Assembly (NCBI GenBank): GCA_910578335.1 | Contig: CAJTPU010000009.1 | Location: 1-64,000 of the forward strand | Direction of reading: 5' to 3' | DNA: 64,000 bases | Origin: an uncultured Lachnospiraceae bacterium | GTDB lineage: Bacteria; Bacillota; Clostridia; Lachnospirales; Lachnospiraceae | In this document: piece by piece, positions 52,156 to 60,011 of the stretch | How positions within the stretch are numbered: position 1 is the first letter of the stretch | How the letters are laid out: each line of letters opens with the position of its first letter | Program-made: the position numbers and the translations under genes | Notes under the pieces: generated by a model | Database searches by the model: none | The model's input: the letters and a program-made list of their open reading frames with translations, nothing else | Told to the model about the DNA's origin: nothing

Positions 52156-55100
52156 TCAGCCATAAATCAGTACCCAGCTATCCAGCCAGCGTAAGAGCTT
52201 GTCAACGTAGGATATGCTGATGGTCTGACCGGACAGAACCGGATAGAACATAAGGAAGAGCCATACGGACGCAGCGGCATACAGACCGAAGAGCATCCGG
52301 TAGCTTCCTTCGTTCATCCGGTCTTTTCGTTGTTTGGCGGCGTATACAATCATCAGGATAACAAAAGGTACGCTGGGGAAGTAATGGTAAATAAAGGTAA
52401 GGCGCGGCACAAGACACCAGGGAAGGTACTGTGCGAGATAGCTGACGCTTAAGGCGGCGGCGGTCTTGTCCTTTTTAAAAACCGCATAATAAGCCACATA
52501 GAGGAAAGCAGGAATGCCGACCCACCATACAAGCGGGTTGCCAAAGGCGCTGATGCCCTGTCTGGTGTTGCTGCTGATAATGCCCGAATAATAGAAAATC
52601 GGACGTATCATAGTGGGCCATTCATACCACGGAGAGGAATAAGAATGGGTGGCTTTCAGATTGGCATGATAATCCAGCATGGAAAGCTGGTTGTGCCACA
52701 TCTTTGAAAATAATCCGTCGTAGCTGCTTACAAACGGTATATAGGAGAGGACATAAATAGCTGCAGGAACCAGAACGAAGAACACAATGCAGAAAAGAAT
52801 GGTCTTTCGTGTGTGCGGTACGAAACAGCGCAGGATTCGCCTGTGTGTAATGCCATTGGAGATACCGTCAGGGTCATTTTTGGCGTAGCGGTACTCACGG
52901 TAGCGCCTGTACAAGGTGGCAAAGAACAGAACGGCAAGTCCGACGCCGGCATAAACGCCCGTCCATTTGCAGGCTATGCCAAGCCCCATGGAGATGCCGC
53001 AGGCGCCTAAAGGCAGCAGGGTTTTTACAAGCGAAGTATCATAAAAGCTCATTCTGCAGTAGCGGTACATGAAGAAATACATCAGCAAAATGAAGAAGGT
53101 GACAAAGACATCAATGGTGGCAATCCTTGTCTGGGCAAAATGCATAAAGTCAACGGCAAACAAAAGACAGGCAAGCCCGGCGAGCGGGCGTTCTTTGGTG
53201 ATGCCGCGTGCTATCAGATATATGAGCGGCAGCATAAGGATGCCAAAGAGGGTGCCCATAATACGCCAGCCAAAAGGCGTCATCCCAAAAAGAGAGATGC
53301 CAAGGGATATGATACTCTTGCCTAAAGGCGGATGCGTCGTTTCATAAGTAGTAAGCCCATGCAGGAATTCATAGGCTGTTCTGGCATGATAAATCTCGTC
53401 AAAGTAAGTTCCGGTGCGGAAGCTTGGACTTTGCGGGAACAAATCTCCCTCATCAAATAATTCGTGGTAGTCCGGTGCGTTGAAGGGCATAAAAGCATTT
53501 TCGTCTTCGTCGACCAGAACCAGCTCCATAATGGAAGCCTTGTCCGAGAGGCAGGTAATTCTTAAATAACGGCTGTTATGCGGAAGGGCGGCAGAATCCC
53601 AGCGAAAAACGGATGCCATGCGGAATCGCTCCAAATCTTCTACGGTGTGCCATTCGTCGTTTATATTTTCTTTTACTTCAAGTGCAAAATCACAATTGTG
53701 ATAGCAGCCGTTGTACCAGTAAAGGCGTGATGGCAACGTATCCTCTCCGGCATAGAGCGTAATGGATTCGCCCTGCGCCATGAGGTATTGTGACTGCGGC
53801 GCTTTTGTATCACCCAAATCATACAAGGCAAAACAGGCATAGACCGCGGTAATGACAAGGATAATGATAAAATCGGCAAGTTTAAAGGGCAGGGGCTTTG
53901 CCGAAGGCGCCGGCATGTATTTCGGCGGTTTCGGCTCGTCCGTTTTGACGCGGCGTTTGGGCAGCGTGATGGGCGTAAAGGCAAACCCGCCCCCTCTTAC
54001 CTTGAGCCGCAGGACGTCGTACCGGTAAAGCGTCCGGTAATAGAGAAGACCGCAGAGCACCATCAGAGCGGAAATGACAAGAAAGAGAGGCGCCTTCCGG
54101 TTGTAAGTCTGCGCATTGTAAAAGAAAAGAATATAGGCGGTGTTGTAAAAGTGCAGCGCGGAAAATCCCGTAAAGCACAGAAAAATTTCCTGCACGGGAC
54201 GCTTGACGTAAGCTAACAGAAGCAGGATGAGGGCGGGGAACAGATAACGCTCATGCATCCTGACGGAAAACAGGAACATGGAGATAATCAGAACGCCCGC
54301 ACAGGTAAAATAGCGGGACGGATTTCTCCTGTTTTTGAAAAAGAAGTATGCGGACAGGAGTACAATCAGCACAATAATGACAGGGCTCCACTGTGCATAA
54401 GTCATAAAGAGCAGCCGGTTATCCTGTGAAATCCAGTTCAGACCGAAAAATCCCCAGAGATTAAAGGCGTTTACCGCGATATAAGGGTAGGAACTAAGCG
54501 TGGAGGCATATTGTGCAATGACCGTGCCAAGCTCAAAGGGCATACAGAGCAGAATCATGCAGAAGATGACGCAAAGTCCCGAAAACAGGTTGTGGAAAAA
54601 GTAGCGGATGGAAAAACGATTGAGAAAAACATGGTCCACAATGCCATAAAGCAATACGGGGGTAAATACAAGCATCTGCGGTTTGAGCAGAACGCCGGCG
54701 CCGAAAGCAATGTAAGCGGGCACCATTTTCTCCTCGGTTAAAAACAGGCACATTAGAACGAGGCAGAGGGTAAAAACGGCATCCACCTGCCCCCAGACGG
54801 AGGAATTTAGAAAAATAGCGGGGTTAAACAGGTACAGTGCGGAAAACAGCACGGCGCGCCCCTCATCCATTGCCTTCAGCGTAACACGGTATACGAGAAA
54901 GCCGATTGCCATATCGCAGAAAATTGCCGGTAGTTTTAAAAGGAGCAGGCAGGCTCCCGACAGATACGGTATTTTGAACAGGGAAAAAACGGCTCCAATT
55001 ACCCACAGCACATAGATGAAGCCGGGGGGATAGTCAGTAAAGGCGCCGGAAGAATAAAATTCTGAAAATCCGTTTTCGTAGGCAAGCCTTGCCCAACTGG

Positions 55101-55287
55101 CAAAGCAGGCGGTATCGCTTGTGAAGCCCCTGCAAAAATAAGCGGCGATGCAGCGCAGAAGAAACGCAGCGCAGAAGACAGCTATGAACCATCGTTTCTT
55201 TAAAAAAGCCGCAATGCTGTCAATGTGGCGGATACACAGAAGAAATCCGACTATGGTTATCAAAGCGGTCAAATGAATAACAAGCAT
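52156..55287 (-). CDS. Two-module GT-C glycosyltransferase: Gpi18/DUF2029-like half fused to PMT-type mannosyltransferase
   Basis: The 1043-residue protein contains two glycosyltransferase C-type membrane modules in one chain. Residues 1-430 hold about ten helices with an acidic loop motif GFTSDTACFASWA (D58), as in Gpi18/PIG-V-like enzymes. A cytosolic basic stretch and a soluble beta-rich segment (about 480-600, discoidin-like) follow. Residues 610-1043 form a PMT (GT39) module with TYFDEIYHARTAYEFLHG (D630-E631) and THPPLGKSII. PMT enzymes move mannose from a lipid-linked donor to Ser/Thr of exported proteins. The gene is divergent from a sortase and its Thr-rich substrate. AGGGGG lies six bases before the start. 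Sugar and acceptor are inferred only from family and context. Confidence 0.85.
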   Translation of the reverse strand: MLVIHLTALITIVGFLLCIRHIDSIAAFLKKRWFIAVFCAAFLLRCIAAYFCRGFTSDTACFASWARLAYENGFSEFYSSGAFTDYPPGFIYVLWVIGAVFSLFKIPYLSGACLLLLKLPAIFCDMAIGFLVYRVTLKAMDEGRAVLFSALYLFNPAIFLNSSVWGQVDAVFTLCLVLMCLFLTEEKMVPAYIAFGAGVLLKPQMLVFTPVLLYGIVDHVFLNRFSIRYFFHNLFSGLCVIFCMILLCMPFELGTVIAQYASTLSSYPYIAVNAFNLWGFFGLNWISQDNRLLFMTYAQWSPVIIVLIVLLSAYFFFKNRRNPSRYFTCAGVLIISMFLFSVRMHERYLFPALILLLLAYVKRPVQEIFLCFTGFSALHFYNTAYILFFYNAQTYNRKAPLFLVISALMVLCGLLYYRTLYRYDVLRLKVRGGGFAFTPITLPKRRVKTDEPKPPKYMPAPSAKPLPFKLADFIIILVITAVYACFALYDLGDTKAPQSQYLMAQGESITLYAGEDTLPSRLYWYNGCYHNCDFALEVKENINDEWHTVEDLERFRMASVFRWDSAALPHNSRYLRITCLSDKASIMELVLVDEDENAFMPFNAPDYHELFDEGDLFPQSPSFRTGTYFDEIYHARTAYEFLHGLTTYETTHPPLGKSIISLGISLFGMTPFGWRIMGTLFGILMLPLIYLIARGITKERPLAGLACLLFAVDFMHFAQTRIATIDVFVTFFILLMYFFMYRYCRMSFYDTSLVKTLLPLGACGISMGLGIACKWTGVYAGVGLAVLFFATLYRRYREYRYAKNDPDGISNGITHRRILRCFVPHTRKTILFCIVFFVLVPAAIYVLSYIPFVSSYDGLFSKMWHNQLSMLDYHANLKATHSYSSPWYEWPTMIRPIFYYSGIISSNTRQGISAFGNPLVWWVGIPAFLYVAYYAVFKKDKTAAALSVSYLAQYLPWCLVPRLTFIYHYFPSVPFVILMIVYAAKQRKDRMNEGSYRMLFGLYAAASVWLFLMFYPVLSGQTISISYVDKLLRWLDSWVLIYG

Positions 55288-55429
55288 GAGATACCCCCTT
55301 TTATACAGCGGCGGCGTTAGGGAAACGCACCGTTATTTCTTATGTATAAAAGCATAACATAAAAAAAGAGAAAATGCCATAAAAAAGCAGAAACACAGAA
55401 GGATTTTGGCGTGCGCGCATAAAAAGACG

Positions 55430-55458
55430 TTGCGGCAGAAGGGAAAAATGTGTATAAT
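55430..55458 (+). promoter_or_regulatory. Promoter of the sortase gene
   Basis: TTGCGG (55430-55435) and a perfect TATAAT (55453-55458) are separated by 17 bp. The transcript should start near 55465, which places the start codon at GTG 55487 rather than at the earlier in-frame ATG. Confidence 0.75.
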
Positions 55459-55486
55459 AAAAAGTATACGGAAAGGGGGTGGCGGC

Positions 55487-56281
55487 GTGGCAGAAAAGCC
55501 GGTAAAAAAGGCGGTATATATCGTAGGTACAGTGCTTTTGTCACTGCTTGTCCTCTTTTGCGGGTATGAGATGGTTGCTGCCCGTATTGCCTCTAAGGAG
55601 GCGGAAAATGCTTATGGGGGGCTGGCTTTAAAAGTAGGGGCGCGGACCGATACGGAAGAGCTGTCGGAAGCAATTGCAGAGGCGATTGCGCAGAATCAGT
55701 ATCCGCCGCTTACGATTGACATGGATGCCCTGATGGAAATGAATGAAGACTTTAGGGGATGGTTGTATTTTCCGGCTCTGGATATCAGTTATCCCATTGT
55801 GCAGGGGGAAGACAACAACTATTATCTGAAGCATTCCTTTGAAGGGGAGCGGATGAGTGCCGGCTGCATTTTTATGGACTGCGGCGCTTCGCCGGACTGG
55901 ACGGACAGAAATACTTTTGTCTTTGGGCACAACATGCGTGATGAAAGCATGTTTGGCTCCTTTAAACGCCTGATGGCGGACCCGACGCTGTGTCAGGTCA
56001 ATACTTGCTTCTATATATATACAAAAGAGTACGTTTACACTTATGAGATATTTGCATTCTATGAAACCAAGTCCACCAGTGACAGGTATATGACCTTTAC
56101 TTCGGATAAAAATTATGATTTGTACGTGAAATGGGCAGTGGAACATTCCGAATACAAGTCGGAAGTGGATTTGTCGCAGCGGGGCAATATCGTATCACTG
56201 TCTACCTGCTATGGTTCGGCAGGTACAAGCAGGAGGATGATTATCCATGGTGTGCTGACAGCCACGGAAAATTATGAATAA
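55487..56281 (+). CDS. srtB: Class B sortase
   Basis: The 264-residue protein is a transpeptidase fixing surface proteins to the cell wall. One N-terminal membrane helix (YIVGTVLLSLLVLFCGYEM) is followed by a class B sortase domain. H148 is in FVFGHNM, C241 in VSLSTCYG and the arginine in SRRMIIHG; the LKHSFEGERMSAGCIFMDC segment is typical of class B. The start is a GTG with AGGGGG upstream, supported by the promoter position. The next gene encodes a protein with a sorting signal and is the probable substrate. In C. difficile class B sortases recognise (S/P)PxTG, which agrees in outline with RPQTG here. Confidence 0.93.
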   Translation: MAEKPVKKAVYIVGTVLLSLLVLFCGYEMVAARIASKEAENAYGGLALKVGARTDTEELSEAIAEAIAQNQYPPLTIDMDALMEMNEDFRGWLYFPALDISYPIVQGEDNNYYLKHSFEGERMSAGCIFMDCGASPDWTDRNTFVFGHNMRDESMFGSFKRLMADPTLCQVNTCFYIYTKEYVYTYEIFAFYETKSTSDRYMTFTSDKNYDLYVKWAVEHSEYKSEVDLSQRGNIVSLSTCYGSAGTSRRMIIHGVLTATENYE

Positions 56282-56374
56282 TGCAAAAATGCTGAACCTT
56301 TGGGACCTTTGGGACAGTCTTTATAAGTAGAAGGATATTGGGTAGATTGTGGTTATGGGGAAAGGATGACAATC

Positions 56375-57706
56375 ATGAAGAAGGGAAAAGCAAAAGCGCA
56401 ATTCAAAAGAGCCATGGTAAGTCTGCTGACGGCAGCCTTGATTGCCGGCGGCAGTGTTGGTCTGACGACCATCACTTCGAGCGCTTCTGTTGCAGACGTT
56501 GATTTAAGCGACCCGCTGAAGTTTTCGGTTTACACCAACGCTTATACCAACAGCAACCATGTGGAAGGAAATGTCGCAATCGGAAGCCTGCAGGCAGGTC
56601 TGGATATCTGGGAGGGCAAGTCATACATTGGTGACTTGGCAAATTCCAGCGCGTCTTTTAAATGCAACGTAAGAGATGCCGTTGTGGCGTTTGCCGCGAC
56701 CAATAGTGACGGCACGACCAATACGGCTGCATGGCAGGAGGGGCAGGGCTATAAGATTACGATTATGTCAGGCGAAGATATTGTGCGGGAGTTTATTACC
56801 GACAATAAGATGACGGGCTACGAGAGCAGAACTGACATTGCCAGCAGAATCAGCACCGTAATCAATGCCTGCAAAAATACGTCAGCCGCATTATATGCGT
56901 TAGAGGATGCAGAAACAGACAATCTTCTGATTTTAAATATTAGCGCATCTGATTTTAACGGCAATGGGGATTATTATGACAAGCTGATTACAGAGAGCGC
57001 GAGCGCCGGAAAGACGGTAGTTGTAAATGTTGCAGATTCCGGCAGTGTGGCGTTAAGCTACAGCATGAATGCCACCACGGTAGGAGGCGGACTTGGACAC
57101 CAGTCGTGGGCAGGCAATATTGTATGGAATTTTGGAAATGCCTCTTCAGTTAGTACGGGGGGCATATTTGGAACCGTATTGGCACCTTCCGCTTCCGTTA
57201 CGAATTATTCCAATATAGTAGGCGCTGTTATTTGTAACAGCTTTGCACAGGGCGGAGAGGTACATCAGGTAAATTACACAAGAGGCATCCCGACACAGCC
57301 GACGCCGGAACCAAGCGAAGAACCGACTCCGGCACCAAGTGATGAGCCGACCCCTACGCCAACGCCAAGCGAGGAACCGACTCCAACGCCGACGCCGACA
57401 CCAAGCGAGGAACCGACCCCTACGCCAACGCCGACACCGAGTGAGGAACCGACGCCGACGCCGGAAGCAGAGGAGCCGACTCCGACACCGGAGATAGTGC
57501 CGACTCCTGCACCGGAAGAGCCTAATGTAAGAGGTGAAAGACGTTTTGTGGTGATTGAAGACGAAGATACTCCGCTTGCCGATGCAGCAGTGCTTGGTGC
57601 AGGCAGACGCCCTCAGACGGGTGATGCAAGTGATATTTGGACGATTGCATTTTTGGCGTCCGTATCCGGATTGGCAGCATGGATTTTACAAGGAAAAAAG
57701 AAATAG
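56375..57706 (+). CDS. Choice-of-anchor A surface protein with Pro-Thr stalk and RPQTG sorting signal
   Basis: The 443-residue protein has a signal peptide with two basic patches and a hydrophobic core (MVSLLTAALIAGGSVGLTTI). A choice-of-anchor A-type beta-rich domain (about residues 40-310) includes GLGHQSWAGNIVWNFGNAS and the ICNSFAQGGEVHQ end. A Pro-Thr-Glu stalk of about 70 residues (TPTPTPSEEP units) leads to a cell-wall sorting signal: RPQTG near residues 412-416, a hydrophobic stretch (IAFLASVSGLAAWIL) and the tail KKK. The motif differs from LPXTG and fits the class B sortase encoded just upstream. The stalk would be a natural O-glycosylation target. The ATG nine bases earlier is also possible. 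Confidence 0.85.
   Translation: MKKGKAKAQFKRAMVSLLTAALIAGGSVGLTTITSSASVADVDLSDPLKFSVYTNAYTNSNHVEGNVAIGSLQAGLDIWEGKSYIGDLANSSASFKCNVRDAVVAFAATNSDGTTNTAAWQEGQGYKITIMSGEDIVREFITDNKMTGYESRTDIASRISTVINACKNTSAALYALEDAETDNLLILNISASDFNGNGDYYDKLITESASAGKTVVVNVADSGSVALSYSMNATTVGGGLGHQSWAGNIVWNFGNASSVSTGGIFGTVLAPSASVTNYSNIVGAVICNSFAQGGEVHQVNYTRGIPTQPTPEPSEEPTPAPSDEPTPTPTPSEEPTPTPTPTPSEEPTPTPTPTPSEEPTPTPEAEEPTPTPEIVPTPAPEEPNVRGERRFVVIEDEDTPLADAAVLGAGRRPQTGDASDIWTIAFLASVSGLAAWILQGKKK
57298..57520 (+). repeat. Pro-Thr-Pro-Ser-Glu coding repeats
   Basis: The DNA repeats CCGACNCC and GACNCCAAGCGAGGAACC units, encoding TPTPTPSEEP three times and shorter variants. Slippage at such repeats can change stalk length between strains. 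Confidence 0.8.
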
Positions 57707-57747
57707 ATATAGACTGACAGAATGATAAGTCATAAAGGAGATTTCAG

Positions 57748-58311
57748 ATGAAAAAGAAATTGACCGCATTATTGTTAATTGCAGTATGCAGCCTGTCCCT
57801 TATAGGCTGCGGTGACAAAACGGATATGTCGGCTGCTGCACGAGGACAGAAAGAAGAAGGCATCGTTTATATTGATGACGGCGCTGTAGCGCTTGCAGGT
57901 TCTATACAAAGTGCAGAAATGACGGAAGCCGAGGCAGCGAGGGCAGAAGAGCTTCGTGCGATTGCGACGGCAGCTTTGGATTTGGCGAATGCACAAAGAG
58001 CGGCTGCAGGGCTTTCGGCGCTTAGCTGGAGCACGGATTTGGAGAGCTGCGCACAAATCAGAGCAATTGAGATTGTCAGCACCTTTTCTCATACGAGACC
58101 CAACGGAAGTGACTGGTATACCGTCAACAGCGATTTGATGTGGGGTGAGAATCTGGCGAAGGGTTATGCGACAGCAGAAAGTCTGGTGGAAGCATGGATG
58201 GCTTCTCCCACACATGCAGCTAACATTTTGGACGGCAGTTATACAACTTGTGGCATAGCAGTATATGAAGTAGACGGCAAGCTGTATTTTGCACAGGAAT
58301 TTGGCTATTAA
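57748..58311 (+). CDS. CAP-domain (SCP/PR1) lipoprotein
   Basis: The 187-residue protein has a lipoprotein signal (ALLLIAVCSLSLIGC, lipobox LIGC with C21) followed by a linker. A CAP domain (about residues 70-187) contains NAQRAAAGLSALSWSTDLE, FSHTRPNGSDWYTV, GENLAKGYAT and VEAWMASPTHAANILDG. The two histidines of the CAP metal cleft are present. Bacterial CAP proteins are extracellular with unclear activity (lipid or glycan binding is discussed). It lies 41 bases behind the surface protein gene and may be co-transcribed. A terminator follows. Confidence 0.88.
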   Translation: MKKKLTALLLIAVCSLSLIGCGDKTDMSAAARGQKEEGIVYIDDGAVALAGSIQSAEMTEAEAARAEELRAIATAALDLANAQRAAAGLSALSWSTDLESCAQIRAIEIVSTFSHTRPNGSDWYTVNSDLMWGENLAKGYATAESLVEAWMASPTHAANILDGSYTTCGIAVYEVDGKLYFAQEFGY

Positions 58312-58336
58312 AAGCAGTATGTAATCAGTAGACAAC

Positions 58337-58372
58337 AAAAAGGCTTTGGCTTCGATAGCCAAAGCCTTTTTT
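58337..58372 (+). terminator. Terminator after the CAP lipoprotein gene
   Basis: The stem AAGGCTTTGGC with GCCAAAGCCTT is flanked by A- and T-runs. It ends the sortase-adhesin-CAP unit. Confidence 0.9.
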
Positions 58373-58417
58373 ATGAAGTGAAAGCGGGTCATCTTATGAC
58401 AGAAGGAGACGAAGAGA

Positions 58418-59593
58418 ATGTTTCATTACCGTGAAATTATGGACAATATTATGGAGGAAGGGATTGCAAAGGGAAATATCGTGGGCGCCAATCTGCTTTT
58501 TATGCAGCGTGGCAGGGAGCTTCATTTTACCAGTCAGGGATATGCGGACAGAGAAGCAGGAGTGCCCATGAGCAGGGACACCATTTTTAGAATGTTTTCT
58601 ATGACAAAACCGGTTACGGCAGTGGCGGTACTGATGCTTGCAGAACGCGGAAAACTGGACTTGTGGGATAGGGTATCCATGTATATTCCGGAATTTGCAC
58701 ATATGAAGGTCATAGGGGAGGACGGCAGCTTATGCTGTGCAAGGAGGGAGATAAATATTTGGGATTTGCTGACTATGACATCGGGCATTACCTATCCTGA
58801 CATGGGCTGTGAACCGGGGCGGAGGATGGATGCGCTGTTTCAGGAAATCAAGGAGGAACTGGCGGCAGGGCGTCCAACGGATACGATGGCATACTGCCGG
58901 AGAATAGCAGGTATTCCTCTTTGCTTCCACCCGGGAGAAAAATGGCGCTATGGGCTTTCGGCTGATATTTTGGGAGGTATTGTGGAGGTAGTAAGCGGCA
59001 AAAAGTTCGGGCAGTACCTGCAAGAGGAAATCTTTGCACCATTGCAGATGGAGGATACCGGTTTTTTTGTGCCAAAGGAGAAATGGCACCGCTTTGCGGC
59101 AAATTACAAATGGAGTGAGGAAACCGGACGGCTTGAGCCTTTTAGAGAAAACCATTTAGGTCTGGAGGGGTATCGGGAGGATGTTACTTACGAATCCGGC
59201 GGAGCAGGGCTGGTTTCTACCATAGACGATTACAGCCATTTTGCGCAAATGCTTTTAAACGGCGGCAAGTATAACGGTGAAAAAATTTTGGGAAGAAAAA
59301 CGATTGCGCTGATGACGACGAATCACTTAAATGCAGCGCAGGCTGTGGATTTTAACTGGGACAGTCTCTGGGGACACGGCTATGGCTGCCTGACGCGGGT
59401 ATTGCAGAATCCCGGAGAGGCAGGCAGCAATGCAAGTGTGGGAGAATTCGGCTGGGACGGCTGGACGGGCAACTATATTACCATGGACCCGTCTGAAGGA
59501 ATGACATTGCTCTATTTTATACAAAAATGCGACGCAGGGACAACGCCGGAGATTCGACGTCTGCGTATGGCGGCTTATGCCGCTTTGGACTAA
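58418..59593 (+). CDS. Serine hydrolase, class C beta-lactamase-like
   Basis: The 391-residue protein belongs to the beta-lactamase/EstB-like serine hydrolase family. The nucleophile motif SMTK (SxxK) is near residue 66 in FRMFSMTKPVTAVAVLMLAE. The second motif YGL/S lies in KWRYGLSADILGGIVE near 180, and a C-terminal WDGWTGNY may supply the KTG-equivalent. No signal peptide is found, so it is cytoplasmic and unlikely to protect against antibiotics; esterase or peptidase activity is more probable. AAGGAG precedes the start by eight bases. Confidence 0.88.
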   Translation: MFHYREIMDNIMEEGIAKGNIVGANLLFMQRGRELHFTSQGYADREAGVPMSRDTIFRMFSMTKPVTAVAVLMLAERGKLDLWDRVSMYIPEFAHMKVIGEDGSLCCARREINIWDLLTMTSGITYPDMGCEPGRRMDALFQEIKEELAAGRPTDTMAYCRRIAGIPLCFHPGEKWRYGLSADILGGIVEVVSGKKFGQYLQEEIFAPLQMEDTGFFVPKEKWHRFAANYKWSEETGRLEPFRENHLGLEGYREDVTYESGGAGLVSTIDDYSHFAQMLLNGGKYNGEKILGRKTIALMTTNHLNAAQAVDFNWDSLWGHGYGCLTRVLQNPGEAGSNASVGEFGWDGWTGNYITMDPSEGMTLLYFIQKCDAGTTPEIRRLRMAAYAALD

Positions 59594-59643
59594 GCGATGC
59601 TATTTATGTGTTGGTACGCATGCGCTGCGCAAGCCCCTGTCAG

Positions 59644-59757
59644 TTAATCCTCTATGTCTTCGTTCGCTGCAATTGCGGAAACAACACTGGATATAACAGA
59701 AACAATAACGGCAAAAACAATAATCAGCAGACCGCCGCCTAATAATAAGAGTTCCAT
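59644..59757 (-). CDS. 37-residue single-span membrane protein
   Basis: The frame encodes MELLLLGGGLLIIVFAVIVS then a further VISSVVSAIAANEDIED, a single hydrophobic helix with an acidic C-terminus. AAGGAG lies seven bases before the ATG, a very good ribosome binding site. The opposite strand carries only a poor frame. Its size and shape fit the many small membrane peptides of Gram-positive bacteria that act as toxins, regulators or complex subunits. No family name is known to me. Confidence 0.65.
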   Translation of the reverse strand: MELLLLGGGLLIIVFAVIVSVISSVVSAIAANEDIED

Positions 59758-59914
59758 AATAATGCTCCTTCCAAAATGCTTTTACTAAAAGTAATTATAG
59801 CCTGTTTGCACAAAAACTACAATAAAAAACTGAAAAATCTTCACCAAGAATTACAAATTTTTTGGATAAACGGTAGAAAGAATAAGAGAGAAGAGTTATA
59901 ATAGAAAGTAAAGA

Positions 59915-59968
59915 AACAGTTCCTGTCACAGGAAATAGGACAACCGGAGAAACGCACAAGGAACTGTT
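59915..59968 (+). promoter_or_regulatory. Leader with two mutually exclusive stems before the EAL gene
   Basis: TTCCTG (59920-59925) can pair with CAGGAA (59929-59934) in a small hairpin, or, as part of AACAGTTCCT (59915-59924), with AGGAACTGTT (59959-59968) in a longer 10-bp stem. A TATAAT at 59897-59902 puts the transcript start near 59909. The leader of about 100 bases could be a regulatory RNA, but no known riboswitch consensus is recognised. Confidence 0.45.
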
Positions 59969-60011
59969 CTGGGGAGAAGGGTTTGTAAAAATGTTTTGAG
60001 TGGTGATTGGT

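Noticed and set aside
59527..59742. 71-codon plus-strand frame after the serine hydrolase
   Set aside because: It overlaps the end of the hydrolase gene, ends in Asn-rich low complexity, and the minus strand carries a better small gene here.
59909..60011. Known c-di-GMP riboswitch (GEMM) upstream of the EAL gene
   Set aside because: The consensus loops and tetraloop receptor of GEMM-I or the class II motif could not be found.
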